Assembly (NCBI RefSeq): GCF_014356525.2
Contig: NC_052518.1
Location: 34,540,705-34,604,704, forward strand
Length of the DNA stretch: 64,000 nt
Direction of reading: 5' to 3'
From: Nilaparvata lugens
Taxonomy: Eukaryota; Arthropoda; Insecta; Hemiptera; Delphacidae
Shown here: positions 54,425 to 64,000 of the stretch, one piece after another
How the letters are laid out: each line of letters starts with the position of its first letter
Numbering within the stretch: position 1 is the first letter of the stretch
Notes under the pieces: generated by a model
Database searches by the model: none
Told to the model about the DNA's origin: nothing
Seen by the model: the letters and a program-made list of their open reading frames with translations, nothing else
Made by a program: the position numbers and the translations under genes

Positions 54425-56210
54425 TTAGTCTTTGTATAGCCAAACACCGCCGTACACCTTCTTCATCCTCTCCCATTCCGTCCTCTCCTGTGCTACCCTC
54501 TGCCATGTTTCTCCACCGCAGACTCTCCTAAATTCCTCGTCCCATCTGTTGGTTGGTCGTCCTCTGCTTCTCTTCAGTGTTCGTGGATACCAGTCTATTA
54601 TCTTCTTTGTCCATCTGTTGTCTTTTGTTCTCGCTATATGTCCTGCCCAGTTCCATTTTCTTTCTACTATCAACCGTCCTATGTCCTCAACCATTGTCTC
54701 TTTGGATATCCATATTTTCGTCTTTTTATCTCTTTTAGTAACTCCCAACATGATCCTTAGCATTGCTCTCATATTAGTTCTCATTTTCCTGATAATTTTT
54801 CCTGTGAGAGTCCATGTTTCACAGCCATACAACATAACTGGGATTATACACATCTGAAGTAATTTTCGCTTATTTTCCATAATAACCGTGGAGCGGAAAA
54901 GGTGATTAAATCTTTCAAACATTGACCATCCCAACGCAATTCTTCTTGTGATTTCTCCCCATTGACCGTCTTTTCCAATTCTTTGCCCTAAATATATGAA
55001 GCTGTTGACATTTTCGATAATTCTTCCTTGGTTCAAATCAATTACTTCATCTGCTTGACAATTGAAACTCATAACCTTTGATTTTTCAAAATTTACTTTA
55101 AGGCCTATTTGTTTTGTTTCTTCCATCATCTCCTTTAACATATCCTCAACTTCACTTGCACTTCTTCCTATAAGAACAATATCATCGGCAAATTTCAAGC
55201 AGTTCAACCTCTCCCCATTGATATCTATGCCTCTATCTTGCCAGTCTAAATTTTTGAAGGTTGTTTCTAAAACGGCATTAAATATTTTTGCAGATGGAAC
55301 ATCACCTTGTCTTAATCCTCTTTTCACACGTATCTCTTTACTCTCTCCTCTTACTGAACATTCTAATTTCATATTCTCATATATATATTTAAAAATTTGT
55401 AAATATTCATCTTCAACACCAAGTCCAGCTAACGTATTCATAATAGCGTTGGTTGTTACACTATCGAATGCTTTTTCAAAGTCGATGAATAGTAGGACCA
55501 TTTGGAAATTGTATTCCCTCGCCTTTCGTATCAATTCCAGCAGTACTAAGATATTGTCTAGTGTAGAGAAATTTTTCTTGAATCCGGTCTGATCGTTCTG
55601 TGTTGCGGCATCTAAATTTCTTCCTATTCTGTATGTTATTATTGCAATGAAGACTTTGTAAATTGTACAGAGGAGACTTATTGGGCGATAGTTCTTTACT
55701 TCTTTTCTGTCTCCCTTTTTATACAGTAGTATTAGGTTAGCCTTCAACCATAAATCAGGAACTTTTCTATTTTTTAGACATATATTAAACAACTTAACTA
55801 GTATACTGGTTACAGCTCTTCCTCCCGCTTTTATTTCTTCATTTGTAACTTTGTCCGGTCCTCCCGCTTTTCCTTCTTTTAATTTGCTTATTACTCTCTC
55901 CACTTCACTTTCCAGGATTGGAAGGCTATTTTCTACTTGACCTGCATCCAGCTGTTCCTCTCTCCTTCCACTGCACTCTGCTGATGTGTCTGTTTCAGGC
56001 CCCTGTATACTATATAATTTTTCATAGAAGTTACAGATTGTCCTGAGAATACCTTCCACTTCTCTCTCTTCCTCGCCAGTCTCATTTTTCATCGAGATCA
56101 TTATATTGGTGCCTAGCTGTTGTCTTCTCAATGTTTGTTTAATACTTCCTCTTGATTTAATTGTGTCTTCTAATTCTTCAGTTTTCTTGAGCGCTGTCCA
56201 TTCTTTTCAT
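54425..56210 (-). pseudogene. RTE-like reverse transcriptase
   Basis: Minus strand, open for about 590 codons downstream of a TGA at about 56214. Motifs: KVPDLWLKANLILLYKKGDR, NYRPISLLCTIYKVF, TGFKKNFSTLDNI, LLFIDFEKAFDSV (motif A), VKRGLRQGDVPSAKIFNAVL (motif B), LKFADDIVLIG (motif C). The tail KWNWAGHIARTKDNRW with RGRPTNRW and WQRVAQERTEW is typical of RTE-clade ORFs annotated as craniofacial development protein 2-like. All catalytic aspartates are present, but the copy cannot yield full ORF2. Confidence 0.9.
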
Positions 56211-56258
56211 TTTCGCCTTATTAATTTAGAAATTTCAGTGAATTCAATTCTATCCCTA

Positions 56259-56678
56259 TCAGACGTTTTCAGTCTTCTCCTTTTTGCCAAAAGTCTGATT
56301 ATCTCTCTTGGAGTTGAACGTCTTCTGTTTCCTTCTCTGTCGTTCAAGGTATCTTCTTCTCTCTTCTATTTTTATAATCATCTTAATTGGTCTATGGTCA
56401 CTTCCTATGTTAACATCATTCTCTACGTCCACATCTTGTACAATGAGTTTTTTGTCTGTTATGAAGAAGTCAATCTCATTTTTTGTTTCTCCATCCGGAC
56501 TCATCCAAGTCCACTTTCTTGTTTCATTTTTCTGGAAGAAGGAGTTCATCAAATACATATTTTTCCCTTCAACAAATTCAACAAGCCTATCTCCTCTTTC
56601 ATTTCTTTCACCAAATCCGTAGTTTCCAACACATTTTTCACCGTTGTTCTTGCCAATTTTTGCATTCATATCTCCCAT
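56259..56678 (-). pseudogene. RTE-like endonuclease, C-terminal half
   Basis: Minus strand: MGDMNAKIGKNN, RKWTWMSPDGETKNEIDFFI and NIGSDHRPIKM, the GD-N, ID-F and SDHR blocks of the apurinic-type endonuclease. The N-terminal half (catalytic N and E) is missing. It runs out of frame with the RT at about 56280. Confidence 0.88.
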
Positions 56679-56988
56679 TATTATATTGTACCTACATATA
56701 TCCTTTCCTCTAGATATACAAATAACTAATAATTAATTCTCCATTTCCCTCCTTCCATTCTGAAGTCATTTCTAGTATTTATAAATTGTTTCTGTATTTA
56801 TTCTAAAATTTATTTTCATATGTAGGCTATCTGAAATTGATCGAGTGGTTGAACGAAAGCGATTGTTTATCTATGAGTTGCTAATAGTGATTTGATTAAC
56901 CTACCAGCTCAAGCCGGGACGAGAATTGTCTTATTTTTCCATTGTTAGATTCATTATTTCGATATAATTTATAAAATTCAAAATCGAA

Positions 56989-57214
56989 ATGAGTGCCTGT
57001 GGTGAGTGCAATAAAATAGTTACATCATCTACAAAAGCTAAATTGCAGTGTTCGATTTGTAATTTCTTCTTCCATGAAAGCTGTGCGAATGTTAAAGAGA
57101 CTGATATAGAATTCTTTAACAAAAACCCTTACAAGTGTAATAATTGTGTCAGTAATTTGAGGCTACAAAGAAGTGCTTCGGACTCAACTCTAGTCAAGTC
57201 GGATAAACAGTGCG
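56989..57214 (+). pseudogene. LINE ORF1 PHD-finger fragment
   Basis: ATG at 56989 opens MSACGECNKIVTSSTKAKLQ with C-x2-C, C-x2-C, FFHESC and YKCNNC, a PHD-type zinc finger like that of other insect LINE ORF1 proteins. The reading loses sense after about 57214, where sequence of a different LINE endonuclease begins in another frame. It is probably a truncated element rather than a host gene. Confidence 0.65.
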
Positions 57215-59910
57215 TTGACTTCATCAGACAACGATATCCATTCTGTTGTAGTCAAAACAGGAAGAATCATAGTGACCAATATCTACAAACCACCAGGCAT
57301 TATATGGCCACCTACAGTGATTCCAATACAACTACATCCTGCAGTTTATGTGGGTGATTTCAATAGCCACCATGAACAGTGGAGATATAAGACATCTGAC
57401 GGAAATGGTGAAGCAGTGGTGGAATGGGGCTGAAGATGAGAATCTAAATTTACTATTTGATGCTAAGGATAGGTTTACTTTCAGATCAGCAGCGTGGCAG
57501 CGAGAGTACAATCCAGATCTATGTTTTACTTCAAGTGATAGCAAAGGCCAACCACTGCCAGCCACCTGGAAGTTTCTCTGTGACTCCCCCCCCCCCAGCC
57601 ACCATCGCCCAGCTCTCATAGAGATAGGCATTCAAATCCCACTTGTAAGATCCACACCCCAACCAAGATGGAATTTAAAAAAACAGATTGGGGAGAGTTT
57701 CTCGAAAGAGCTGAATAAATGCCTAGGTTGGATACTGCCGACAAGCAAAAACTATGGTAGATTCATTGGAGCTTTTGAAAGCGCTGCTAAAAAGTGCATC
57801 CCAAGAGGGTACCGTCGAGAATACATTCCGGGATGGTCTCAAAACAGCAATGAATTGTACCAAACATTTTTGGAGACTGGTGACCAAATTGTGGCTGATG
57901 AGCTACTCCACAGCCTTGATGAAGTGAGGAAAGAGAAATGGGTGGAGATAGTTGAGAGCATGAACTTCCAAAACTCAAGTCGTCAGGCATGGACTTTGCT
58001 GAGGAAGCTGGGGAGTGGAGCACCCATGAAGAGACAAAAAACAGATGTTTCAGCAAATACCATAGTATCTCACTTGGTAGCAACATCCAAAGCAAGAATA
58101 GACAAGGCACATACAATTGAAATAAAACGAGAACTGAGATGCCTGAAAAGAGAGCCAACAGAGAGCGAATTTAGCCATCCTTTCACTCCACAGGAAATTT
58201 AACTGACACTGAAGTCCGTAGCCCCCAGAAAAGCATCAGGGTTTGACAGCATCAACCCGGAATTCCTAATAAATTGTGGAAAGTATGCAAAGGTTTGGTT
58301 GGCTGGATTCTTCACTGATATAATGCAAACTGGTATTATACCCAAAGAGTTTAGGCAATCAAAGATTATAGCAATCTTGAAGCCAGGAAAACCTGCAAAC
58401 ACACCCAAGAGCTACAGACCAATTGCATTATTATCGGTGACATACAAACTATTGGAGAGGCTGATTTATAATAGGATCAGCCCGAAGGTATATGAAAGTG
58501 TCCCAATCGAACAAGCTGGATTCAGCTGTGGAACAAGCTGTGTGGACCAAGTTCTCTCACTCACAACATGTATTGAAGCTGGATTCCAGATCAAGCTAAA
58601 GACCTCTGCTGCATTTTTTATCGATTTATCAACAGCATATGATACTGTGTGGAGAGAGGGAATGATTTACAAGCTCCTCAAAGTGATAAACTGCAAAGTG
58701 ACTGCTCGACTCCTGAACAATATGCTGAGTGACAGAACTTTCAAAGTCATCCTGGGCTCTGATATGAGTACACAAAGAAAGCTCAGGAACGGCCTGCCTC
58801 AAGGGTTAGTGCTTGCCCCTCTCTTGTTTAGTCAGTACATTGCAGACATGCCAGACACAACATCAAGAAAATATGGCTATGCTGATGATTGGGTGTTAAC
58901 AACTCAGAGCAGGACGTTTGAGGAGACAGAAAAGACTCTCACAGATGACTTGGGAAAACTGGGAAAATACTTTCGCAGATGGCACCTCCAACCGAATGCC
59001 AGTAAAACCGAGGTTGCGTGCTTCCATCTCAGTAACAAAGATGCAAACAGGGAGCTCCGCATCCAATTTGAAGACAAGTGGCTCACTCATTTCAAAACAC
59101 CTAGATACCTAGGCGTAGTACTTGACAGGACCCTTTCTTTCAAGGAGCATCTTACAAAAATTGCGGAGAAGCTGAAGTCCAGAAACAATATCATCCAAAA
59201 GCTCTGTGGAACTTCTTGGGGAGCTTCAGCTTCTACATTGCGCTCTTCAGCCCTGGGTCTCGTGTTCTCAACTGCTGAGTTTTGTGTGCCCGTGTGGCTG
59301 AATAGCTCACATGTGCGGAGGGTTGATGCTCAGTTGAATAATTAAATAAGGATGGTTGCTGGAGTCATAAAATCGACACCTTTAGAATGGCTCCCGGTGC
59401 TGCGTCACATTTCATCCCCCAACCTCCGACGCATGAATGCTCTAACAAGATAGTTCAATAAGATCCTGCAAAATTAAAACTTGCCAATACATGAGGATAT
59501 AGAACTTGCCAATTAAATCCGCCTGGTATCTCGAAAGCCTCCCACCAGAACGGCATTACATGCTCTAGATGGTGGGTTCAGTTTAACAGACGCCTGGCAA
59601 CAGGAATGGCATGCAAGGCAAATCGATCTTACCTCATGTATCACCGAAAAGCCACCAGGTTTTGATTTGCCACGCAAACTATGGTCGGCTCTTAACAGGA
59701 TCCGAACTCAGCATGGAAGATGTGCCTATGCGTTGCACAAGTGGGGAAAGGCTCCAACACCTTTTTATGAGTGTGGCGCTGTGCAAACCATAAGACACAT
59801 TGTAGAAGAGTGCACAAGAACAGCTTATGAGGGCAGGCTGGAAGACTTCCTGGTAGCTACACCAGATGCAGTGGCATATTTAAATCGACTAGATATATGT
59901 TTATAACTTT
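57215..59910 (+). mobile_element. I/Jockey-superfamily LINE ORF2, broken
   Basis: Plus strand. C-terminal half of an endonuclease (NIYKPPG, VYVGDFNSHHEQW, then after a frameshift near 57420 NPDLCFTSSD and PPSHHRPALIEI). RT from about 58200: SYRPIALLSVTYKLLERLIY, AFFIDLSTAYDTVWREGM (motif A), NGLPQGLVLAPLLFSQYIAD (motif B), GYADDWVL (motif C). A TAA lies at 58201 and more stops at 59342 and 59450; the C-terminal zinc-like tail with TIRHIVEECTRTAYEG ends at 59906. Clade within the superfamily is not certain. Confidence 0.85.
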
Positions 59911-60302
59911 TAAAATGTTATTTTTTAATTCGTGTTCCACCTTTTTCCAAACTTGTGTCTAAAATGACTTCATTGTTTATATCTGTGACTTATGCTAGAT
60001 AACATAAAGATTTGTGTCGTAGGGCCATATGATTTGCTATCATCCCAAGAATTAATGATTTTATTTATCAAATCTGAAACAAGTGTCCACTATTTTGTCA
60101 TCAATGTGATTACTTTTCATATTATTCTTCATTGTTTTCTTTCTTCATTGTTGTTATTTGTATAGAGCCTTTATTATGCAGAATTGCTCGACAGGCTTGA
60201 TGCTGGATGGTTGTTGTTTTGTTAAATTATTTTTTTACTGTAATTATTCTCTTCTTCCTTTCGTCAGTTTTTCGTTTGTTGGGTTATAATTTAGAACTTT
60301 GA

Positions 60303-60822
60303 TTGGAAATCAATAATGATTGTGTACCAGTATTTATATCCTCAATTCCAGAATATAATAATGTTTTTTACACTGATAATCTTACAGTATTTCATATGAA
60401 CATTTGTAGTATTAAAAAGAATTTTGATGTATTTATTTTGTACTTGAATCAAATGAAAAAAGCCAGATGTTATTGTTTTATCAGAGGCATGGATAAAAAC
60501 TGATTTCAATACGAACTTTTTCACTATTCCAGGTTACAAATCAAATTTATCTTGTAATGAAAACAGATGTGGTGGACTTGTAGTTTTTTATAATGAAAAC
60601 CTCAAGTGTGTTATGTTAGACAGCAATTTTATTGAGGGGGCGGACAGTATTTTACTAAATTGTATCAGCGGAAACTTCGTTTTTTTATTAATTGGAACTT
60701 ATAGATGGCATACTGGAGGAAATATAAGGTCTTTTTTAGATTCATTCGGTAGGTTTTTGAGCAATGTAAAGCAGGAGGTGGTCATTTGCGTGGGAGATTT
60801 TAATATCAATATATATTTATAG
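60303..60822 (+). pseudogene. CR1-like endonuclease fragment
   Basis: Plus strand: LTVFHMNICSIKKNFD (active-site N block), a frame change near 60470, SEAWIKTDFNTNFFTIPGYK-like text, CGGLVVFYNENLKC, and VVICVGDFNINIYL then stop. Only the N-terminal two thirds of the endonuclease remain and no RT follows, which is the reverse of normal 5' truncation. A piggyBac-like MITE begins 12 bp after the stop. Confidence 0.75.
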
Positions 60823-60837
60823 TCGCGCCCTTCTTAA

Positions 60838-61273
60838 TCACACGAGCAGTCGCGTGTTGTAATTTTTACAACATCCTATTTTTTATGTGTTATGTACTCT
60901 GTTTACTGTCAAAACATATTAATTAATTGTATAATAATTAATATTTCCATCTCATTGGATTATTTTACGCCTATGAACATTTGCATGATTTTCGTAGCCC
61001 AATAAGGTACACCAAGCAAAGCCAACAATTCTGTGTTATTGGTTCGTTGGCAGTCTCTTTCCCTATCATATGCACTACTTATGCACTGTCGCAACTAAAT
61101 GGCACCTAAAGACTGAAACATTGCTCGCTTGATACTCCAACTCAGTGTAGTGATGGGAGGAAAGTTTTGGTATGCATCGGTGATTCATTCACTGTCACCA
61201 CCCCATTCAATAGTTTTGTGAGGAAAAAAACTGACACTGTTGTACCTTTTACAACAGCGCGACTTCCGGAAGG
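60838..61273. mobile_element. piggyBac-like MITE flanked by TTAA
   Basis: TTAA at 60834-60837 and 61274-61277. Inside, AGTCGCGTGTTGTAA with TTTACAAC on the left is inverted on the right as GTTGTACCTTTTACAAC and AGCGCGACTT. TTAA flanks and short conserved subterminal repeats fit the piggyBac group. Non-coding. Confidence 0.6.
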
Positions 61274-61741
61274 TTAAAATGAATCACAGTGTAAGATCAC
61301 TCTTCTGGAGGCCAGTAAATCCAGATGAAGTGTTATACTTAGTGCATTAGTAATTAATCTCCTAGAGCAGATAAATTCTCAACATTCTTAATAAAGAAAA
61401 TAGCATCAAAAATCTTCTGTGGAAGGAGCATATTCGCACATTGAAGAATAGTTTAAGATTGCTGATCCACAGGTTTATCATATAAAAAAGTATGTCCTCA
61501 TTCTTTACTCAAAGACAAATATTTCTCTCTAGCTCACTCCAGAATTTATTGTGGTATATCATGTTGTGGATGCACCTGCATCACCCACTTGAAACCTCTA
61601 ATCAATCTACAGCGATCCTTGCTTTGATTCTTCCAAGAACCTAATGCTGAGCGTGCTGACCTGTTCAGCGGTCTTAATCTCGAGTCTCCGATTTTTATTT
61701 ATTTACAAGGTTCTGTTACAATTTTATTGAGCCAGTGGCAA

Positions 61742-61970
61742 TCAAGGCAATACAATAGATTTTGCTGGGTAAGAGCCATTGACTCGTGCAGCTGGACAAA
61801 TAAGGGTTCCAAGGCCTAACTCAAATCGTTTGTTTTCCCGCAAATCGTTTATTTTTTTGGAAGGTAAATTCTTAAACAGGTTGCCAGGAAAAATGTGACT
61901 TATAGGATCACCACATCTGTTTAAACGTAGATTAAAATTTTTTCTAATTGCTATGCCCAAACAAGGGTGG
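61742..61970 (-). pseudogene. Possible LINE C-terminal tail
   Basis: Minus strand encodes IFPGNLFKNLPSKKINDLRE, which resembles the LFN-LP block before the end of Jockey/CR1-type ORF2. Short and uncertain. Confidence 0.3.
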
Positions 61971-62905
61971 CATGCCAAATGACCGATTCCCATTTGGCCG
62001 AAATTATTATTTTGTTGCAAAAGATCGAAAATTGAAGAATCCCAAATGGTAGAATTGAAACTTGTACTTTCCCAAATGGTCGAATCCCAAATGATCGAAA
62101 AGTTTTAATAGTAATCCCATTTGGCCGAAAATATCAACTGTCGCAGAAGGTCGAAAATTTGATTTTCCCATCTGACCGATTCTCAAACAGTCGAATCCCA
62201 TTTGATAGAAAAATGTTGTAGTTCGTCGCAAATGGTCGAATCCTATTAGGTAGAAGAGTTTTGTATTTTGTTGCAAATAGTCGAATCCCAAAAGGTCGAA
62301 AGTATACTTTCCCATATGGTCGAATCCCATCTAGCCGATGAGATTCGATCATTTGCGACGAACTACAACATTTTTCTATCAAATGGGATTCGACTTTTTG
62401 AGAATCGGTCAGATGGGAAAATCAAATTTTCGACCTTTTGCGACAGTTGAGATTTTCGGCCAAATGAGATTACTATTAAAACTTTTCGATCATTTGGGAT
62501 TCGACCATTTGGGAAAGTTCAAGTTTTAGTGGCATGTCAAATGACCGATTCCCATTTGGCCGAAATTATTATTTTGTCGCAAAAGATCGAAAATTGAAGA
62601 ATCCCAAATGGTAGAATTGAAACTTGTACTTTCCCAAATGGTCGAATCCCAAATGATCGAAAAGTTTTAATAGTAGTCTCATTTGGCCGAAAATCTCAAC
62701 TGTCGCAAAAGGTCGAAAATTTGATTTTCCCATCTGACCGATTCTCATACAGTCGAATCCCATTTGATAGAAAAATGTTGCTGTTCTTCGCAAATGGTCG
62801 AATCCTATTAGGTCGAAAAGTTTTGTAGTTTGTCACAAAAAGACGAATCCCATTTGGTAGAAAAGTTTTGAATTTTGTCGCAAATGATCGAATCCCATCA
62901 GACCG
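61970..62905. repeat. Complex array of TCGAA-centred short motifs
   Basis: Words of the form TCCCATTTGG(C/T)CGAAAA, TCGCAAAAGGTCGAAAA and CCCAAATGGTCGAATCCCA alternate every 20-45 bp with AT-rich spacers. The block 61970-62230 recurs directly at 62530-62790, and a third copy of part of it lies inverted at 62338-62520. No coding function is apparent, although long open frames exist on both strands because of the repetition. Confidence 0.8.
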
Positions 62906-63047
62906 ATAGCCGAGTGAGAAACTGGAGAAGGAAATAGAAAAACCGGTTCTACCGATTGCGCTCAGAATTTGAGCCGGCATGAATGTATGAGCTGCGCCCC
63001 TAGATTTTACATGCCATATCCGATCACGAAAAAACTTGGCACACACT

Positions 63048-63455
63048 TACAAGAAGAAGAAGAAGTAGTAGAAGAAGAAGAAGAAGAAGAAGAAGAAGAA
63101 GAAGAGAAGAAGAAGAGAAGAAGAAGAAGAAGAAGAAGAAGAGAAGAAGAGAAGAAGAAGAGAAGAGAAGAAGAAGAAGAAGAAGAAGAAGAAGAAGAAG
63201 AAGAAGAAGAAGAAGAAGAAGAAGAGAAGAAGAAGAGAAGAAGAAGAAGAAGAAGAAGAAGAAGAAGAAGACGAAGAAGAAGAAGAAGAGAAGAAGAAGA
63301 AGAAGAAGAAGAGAAGAAGAAGAAGAAGAAGAAGAAGAAGAAGAAGAAGAGAAGAAGAAGAAGAAGAGAAGAAGAAGAAGAAGAGAAGAAGAAGAAGAGA
63401 AGAAGAAGAAGAAGAAGAAGAAGAAGAAGAAGAAGAAGAAGAAGAAGAAGAAGAA
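63048..63455. repeat. GAA/AGA microsatellite, about 400 bp, purine-only strand
   Basis: Nearly uninterrupted GAA triplets with occasional single-base losses, two T bases near the start and one C near 63271. Gives artefactual poly-Glu/Arg/Lys frames on the plus strand and poly-Ser/Leu/Phe on the minus strand. Confidence 0.95.
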
Positions 63456-63570
63456 AATATATGTCTTCATGGTTTAATGCTGTTCTTAGTGAGAATTTGT
63501 GTGTATTTTTGGCTTCAAAATTCATAAAATAACTAATTAATACAATGTGCAGTGATAATTAAGTGTAATA

Positions 63571-63776
63571 TTAACTATAATTTGGTGTTTTAATTTTTCT
63601 AAATTTAAAATTGCATCTCATATTTATTTTTGGACGAAAGTTGAGCTTGAACTTCTTACAGAAGAAACATAACCTATTTTTGGACATGTAATCAAAATTT
63701 GGGAATGGAATAGTTTTGGGCCAAGCCTGTTGTTCCTTCCCAATCATATTTATATGATTTGTTATTGTATCCACGT

Positions 63777-63806
<30 letters not shown>
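63571..63806 (+). repeat. Probable LINE 3' UTR ending in TAAA units
   Basis: TGTTGTTCCTTCCCAATCAT and a run of AAATAAATAAAT (63779-63804) resemble the 3' terminus of an insect LINE on the plus strand. No coding part of it is visible to the left, past the GAA repeat. Confidence 0.4.
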
Positions 63807-63807
<1 letters not shown>

Positions 63808-64000
63808 TACGTACGTTTCCATGAATTACACTCAGTATTCTGGTGCCTGATTTATCATACTTCTACATACCTTACATCAATTTATCATCGGTGCTGCGTT
63901 AGAAAATGAATTACCTAAGTTATATGCTTTGTTTAATAACATACAAGGAACACAATCCCGTTTTTTCCAACAGATACTGACTTCTGATACTGACTTGTGA
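63807..64000. other. Nothing recognised at right edge
   Basis: Non-repetitive AT-rich sequence to the window edge. The remaining NXN exon or exons are expected further right. Confidence 0.4.

Larger units (their letters stand above)
54254..56700 (-). mobile_element. RTE-like LINE, 5'-truncated
   Basis: Minus-strand element with the C-terminal half of an endonuclease, a full RT and a TTTA-type tail (54254-54270). Endonuclease and RT are separated by a frameshift near 56280 and an in-frame TGA near 56214. The 5' end is truncated inside the endonuclease. Confidence 0.85.

Noticed and set aside
56989..57357. Host PHD-finger gene
   Set aside because: The PHD resembles LINE ORF1 fingers, is short, and runs straight into LINE endonuclease sequence.
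61970..62905. CRISPR-like array
   Set aside because: Motifs are variable, spacers are not unique, both orientations occur, and the genome is eukaryotic.
62969..63532. Glu/Arg/Lys-rich protein on the plus strand and Ser/Leu/Phe-rich proteins on the minus strand
   Set aside because: Pure by-products of the GAA microsatellite.

Overview
The window is nuclear DNA of an animal, almost certainly an insect. It is AT-rich, its genes are split into short exons by introns of up to about 8 kb with GT-AG borders, and most of the rest is transposable-element debris. A sap-sucking hemipteran would fit the protein and repeat flavour, but that is an impression, not something I could test. There are no bacterial operons, tRNA or rRNA genes, and no CRISPR array.

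Two host genes are readable, both on the plus strand. The first (exons from 11814 to 29220) encodes an ACBD5-type acyl-CoA-binding protein. It has most of the ACB domain, the conserved region that follows it, an acidic FFAT-like motif, a short coiled-coil segment and a C-terminal tail anchor. Family knowledge makes this a peroxisome-membrane protein that binds long-chain acyl-CoA and tethers peroxisomes to the ER. Its first coding exon is not visible. The second (33371 to 49982, running off the right edge) encodes nucleoredoxin: a degenerate first thioredoxin-like domain, a catalytic domain with WCPPC, and the start of a third domain. Its last exon or exons are not in the window.

Layout: 1-3.5 kb, minus-strand LINE with a FLYWCH plus SGNH-hydrolase ORF1 and a broken ORF2. 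3.5-8.9 kb, second minus-strand LINE with an intact 1008-residue endonuclease/reverse transcriptase ORF2 and a frameshifted PHD-type ORF1. 9-29.3 kb, ACBD5, whose introns hold foldback repeats, mariner-family relics, an internally deleted LTR element nested in an RTE relic, a GC-rich 46-bp minisatellite and several MITEs. 29.4-33.3 kb, intergenic, with a MITE and a TA microsatellite. 33.4-50 kb, NXN, whose introns hold a plus-strand LINE, a long TIR element, small MITEs and a triple nest (Penelope-like element inside a LINE tail inside a mariner-like element). 50-64 kb, LINE relics of CR1/Jockey-like, RTE-like and I/Jockey-like type on both strands, a piggyBac-like MITE, an unusual TCGAA-motif repeat array and a 400-bp GAA microsatellite.

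No operon-like or defence-like system is present. The most rewarding features are molecular-archaeology ones: a LINE 3'-UTR stem-loop supported by a compensatory base-pair change between two copies, a paralogous empty site that dates and bounds a mariner insertion, three mariner-family relics that all have palindromic structure, a TIR element sitting on the symmetry axis of a palindrome, and an unusual FLYWCH-SGNH retrotransposon ORF1.
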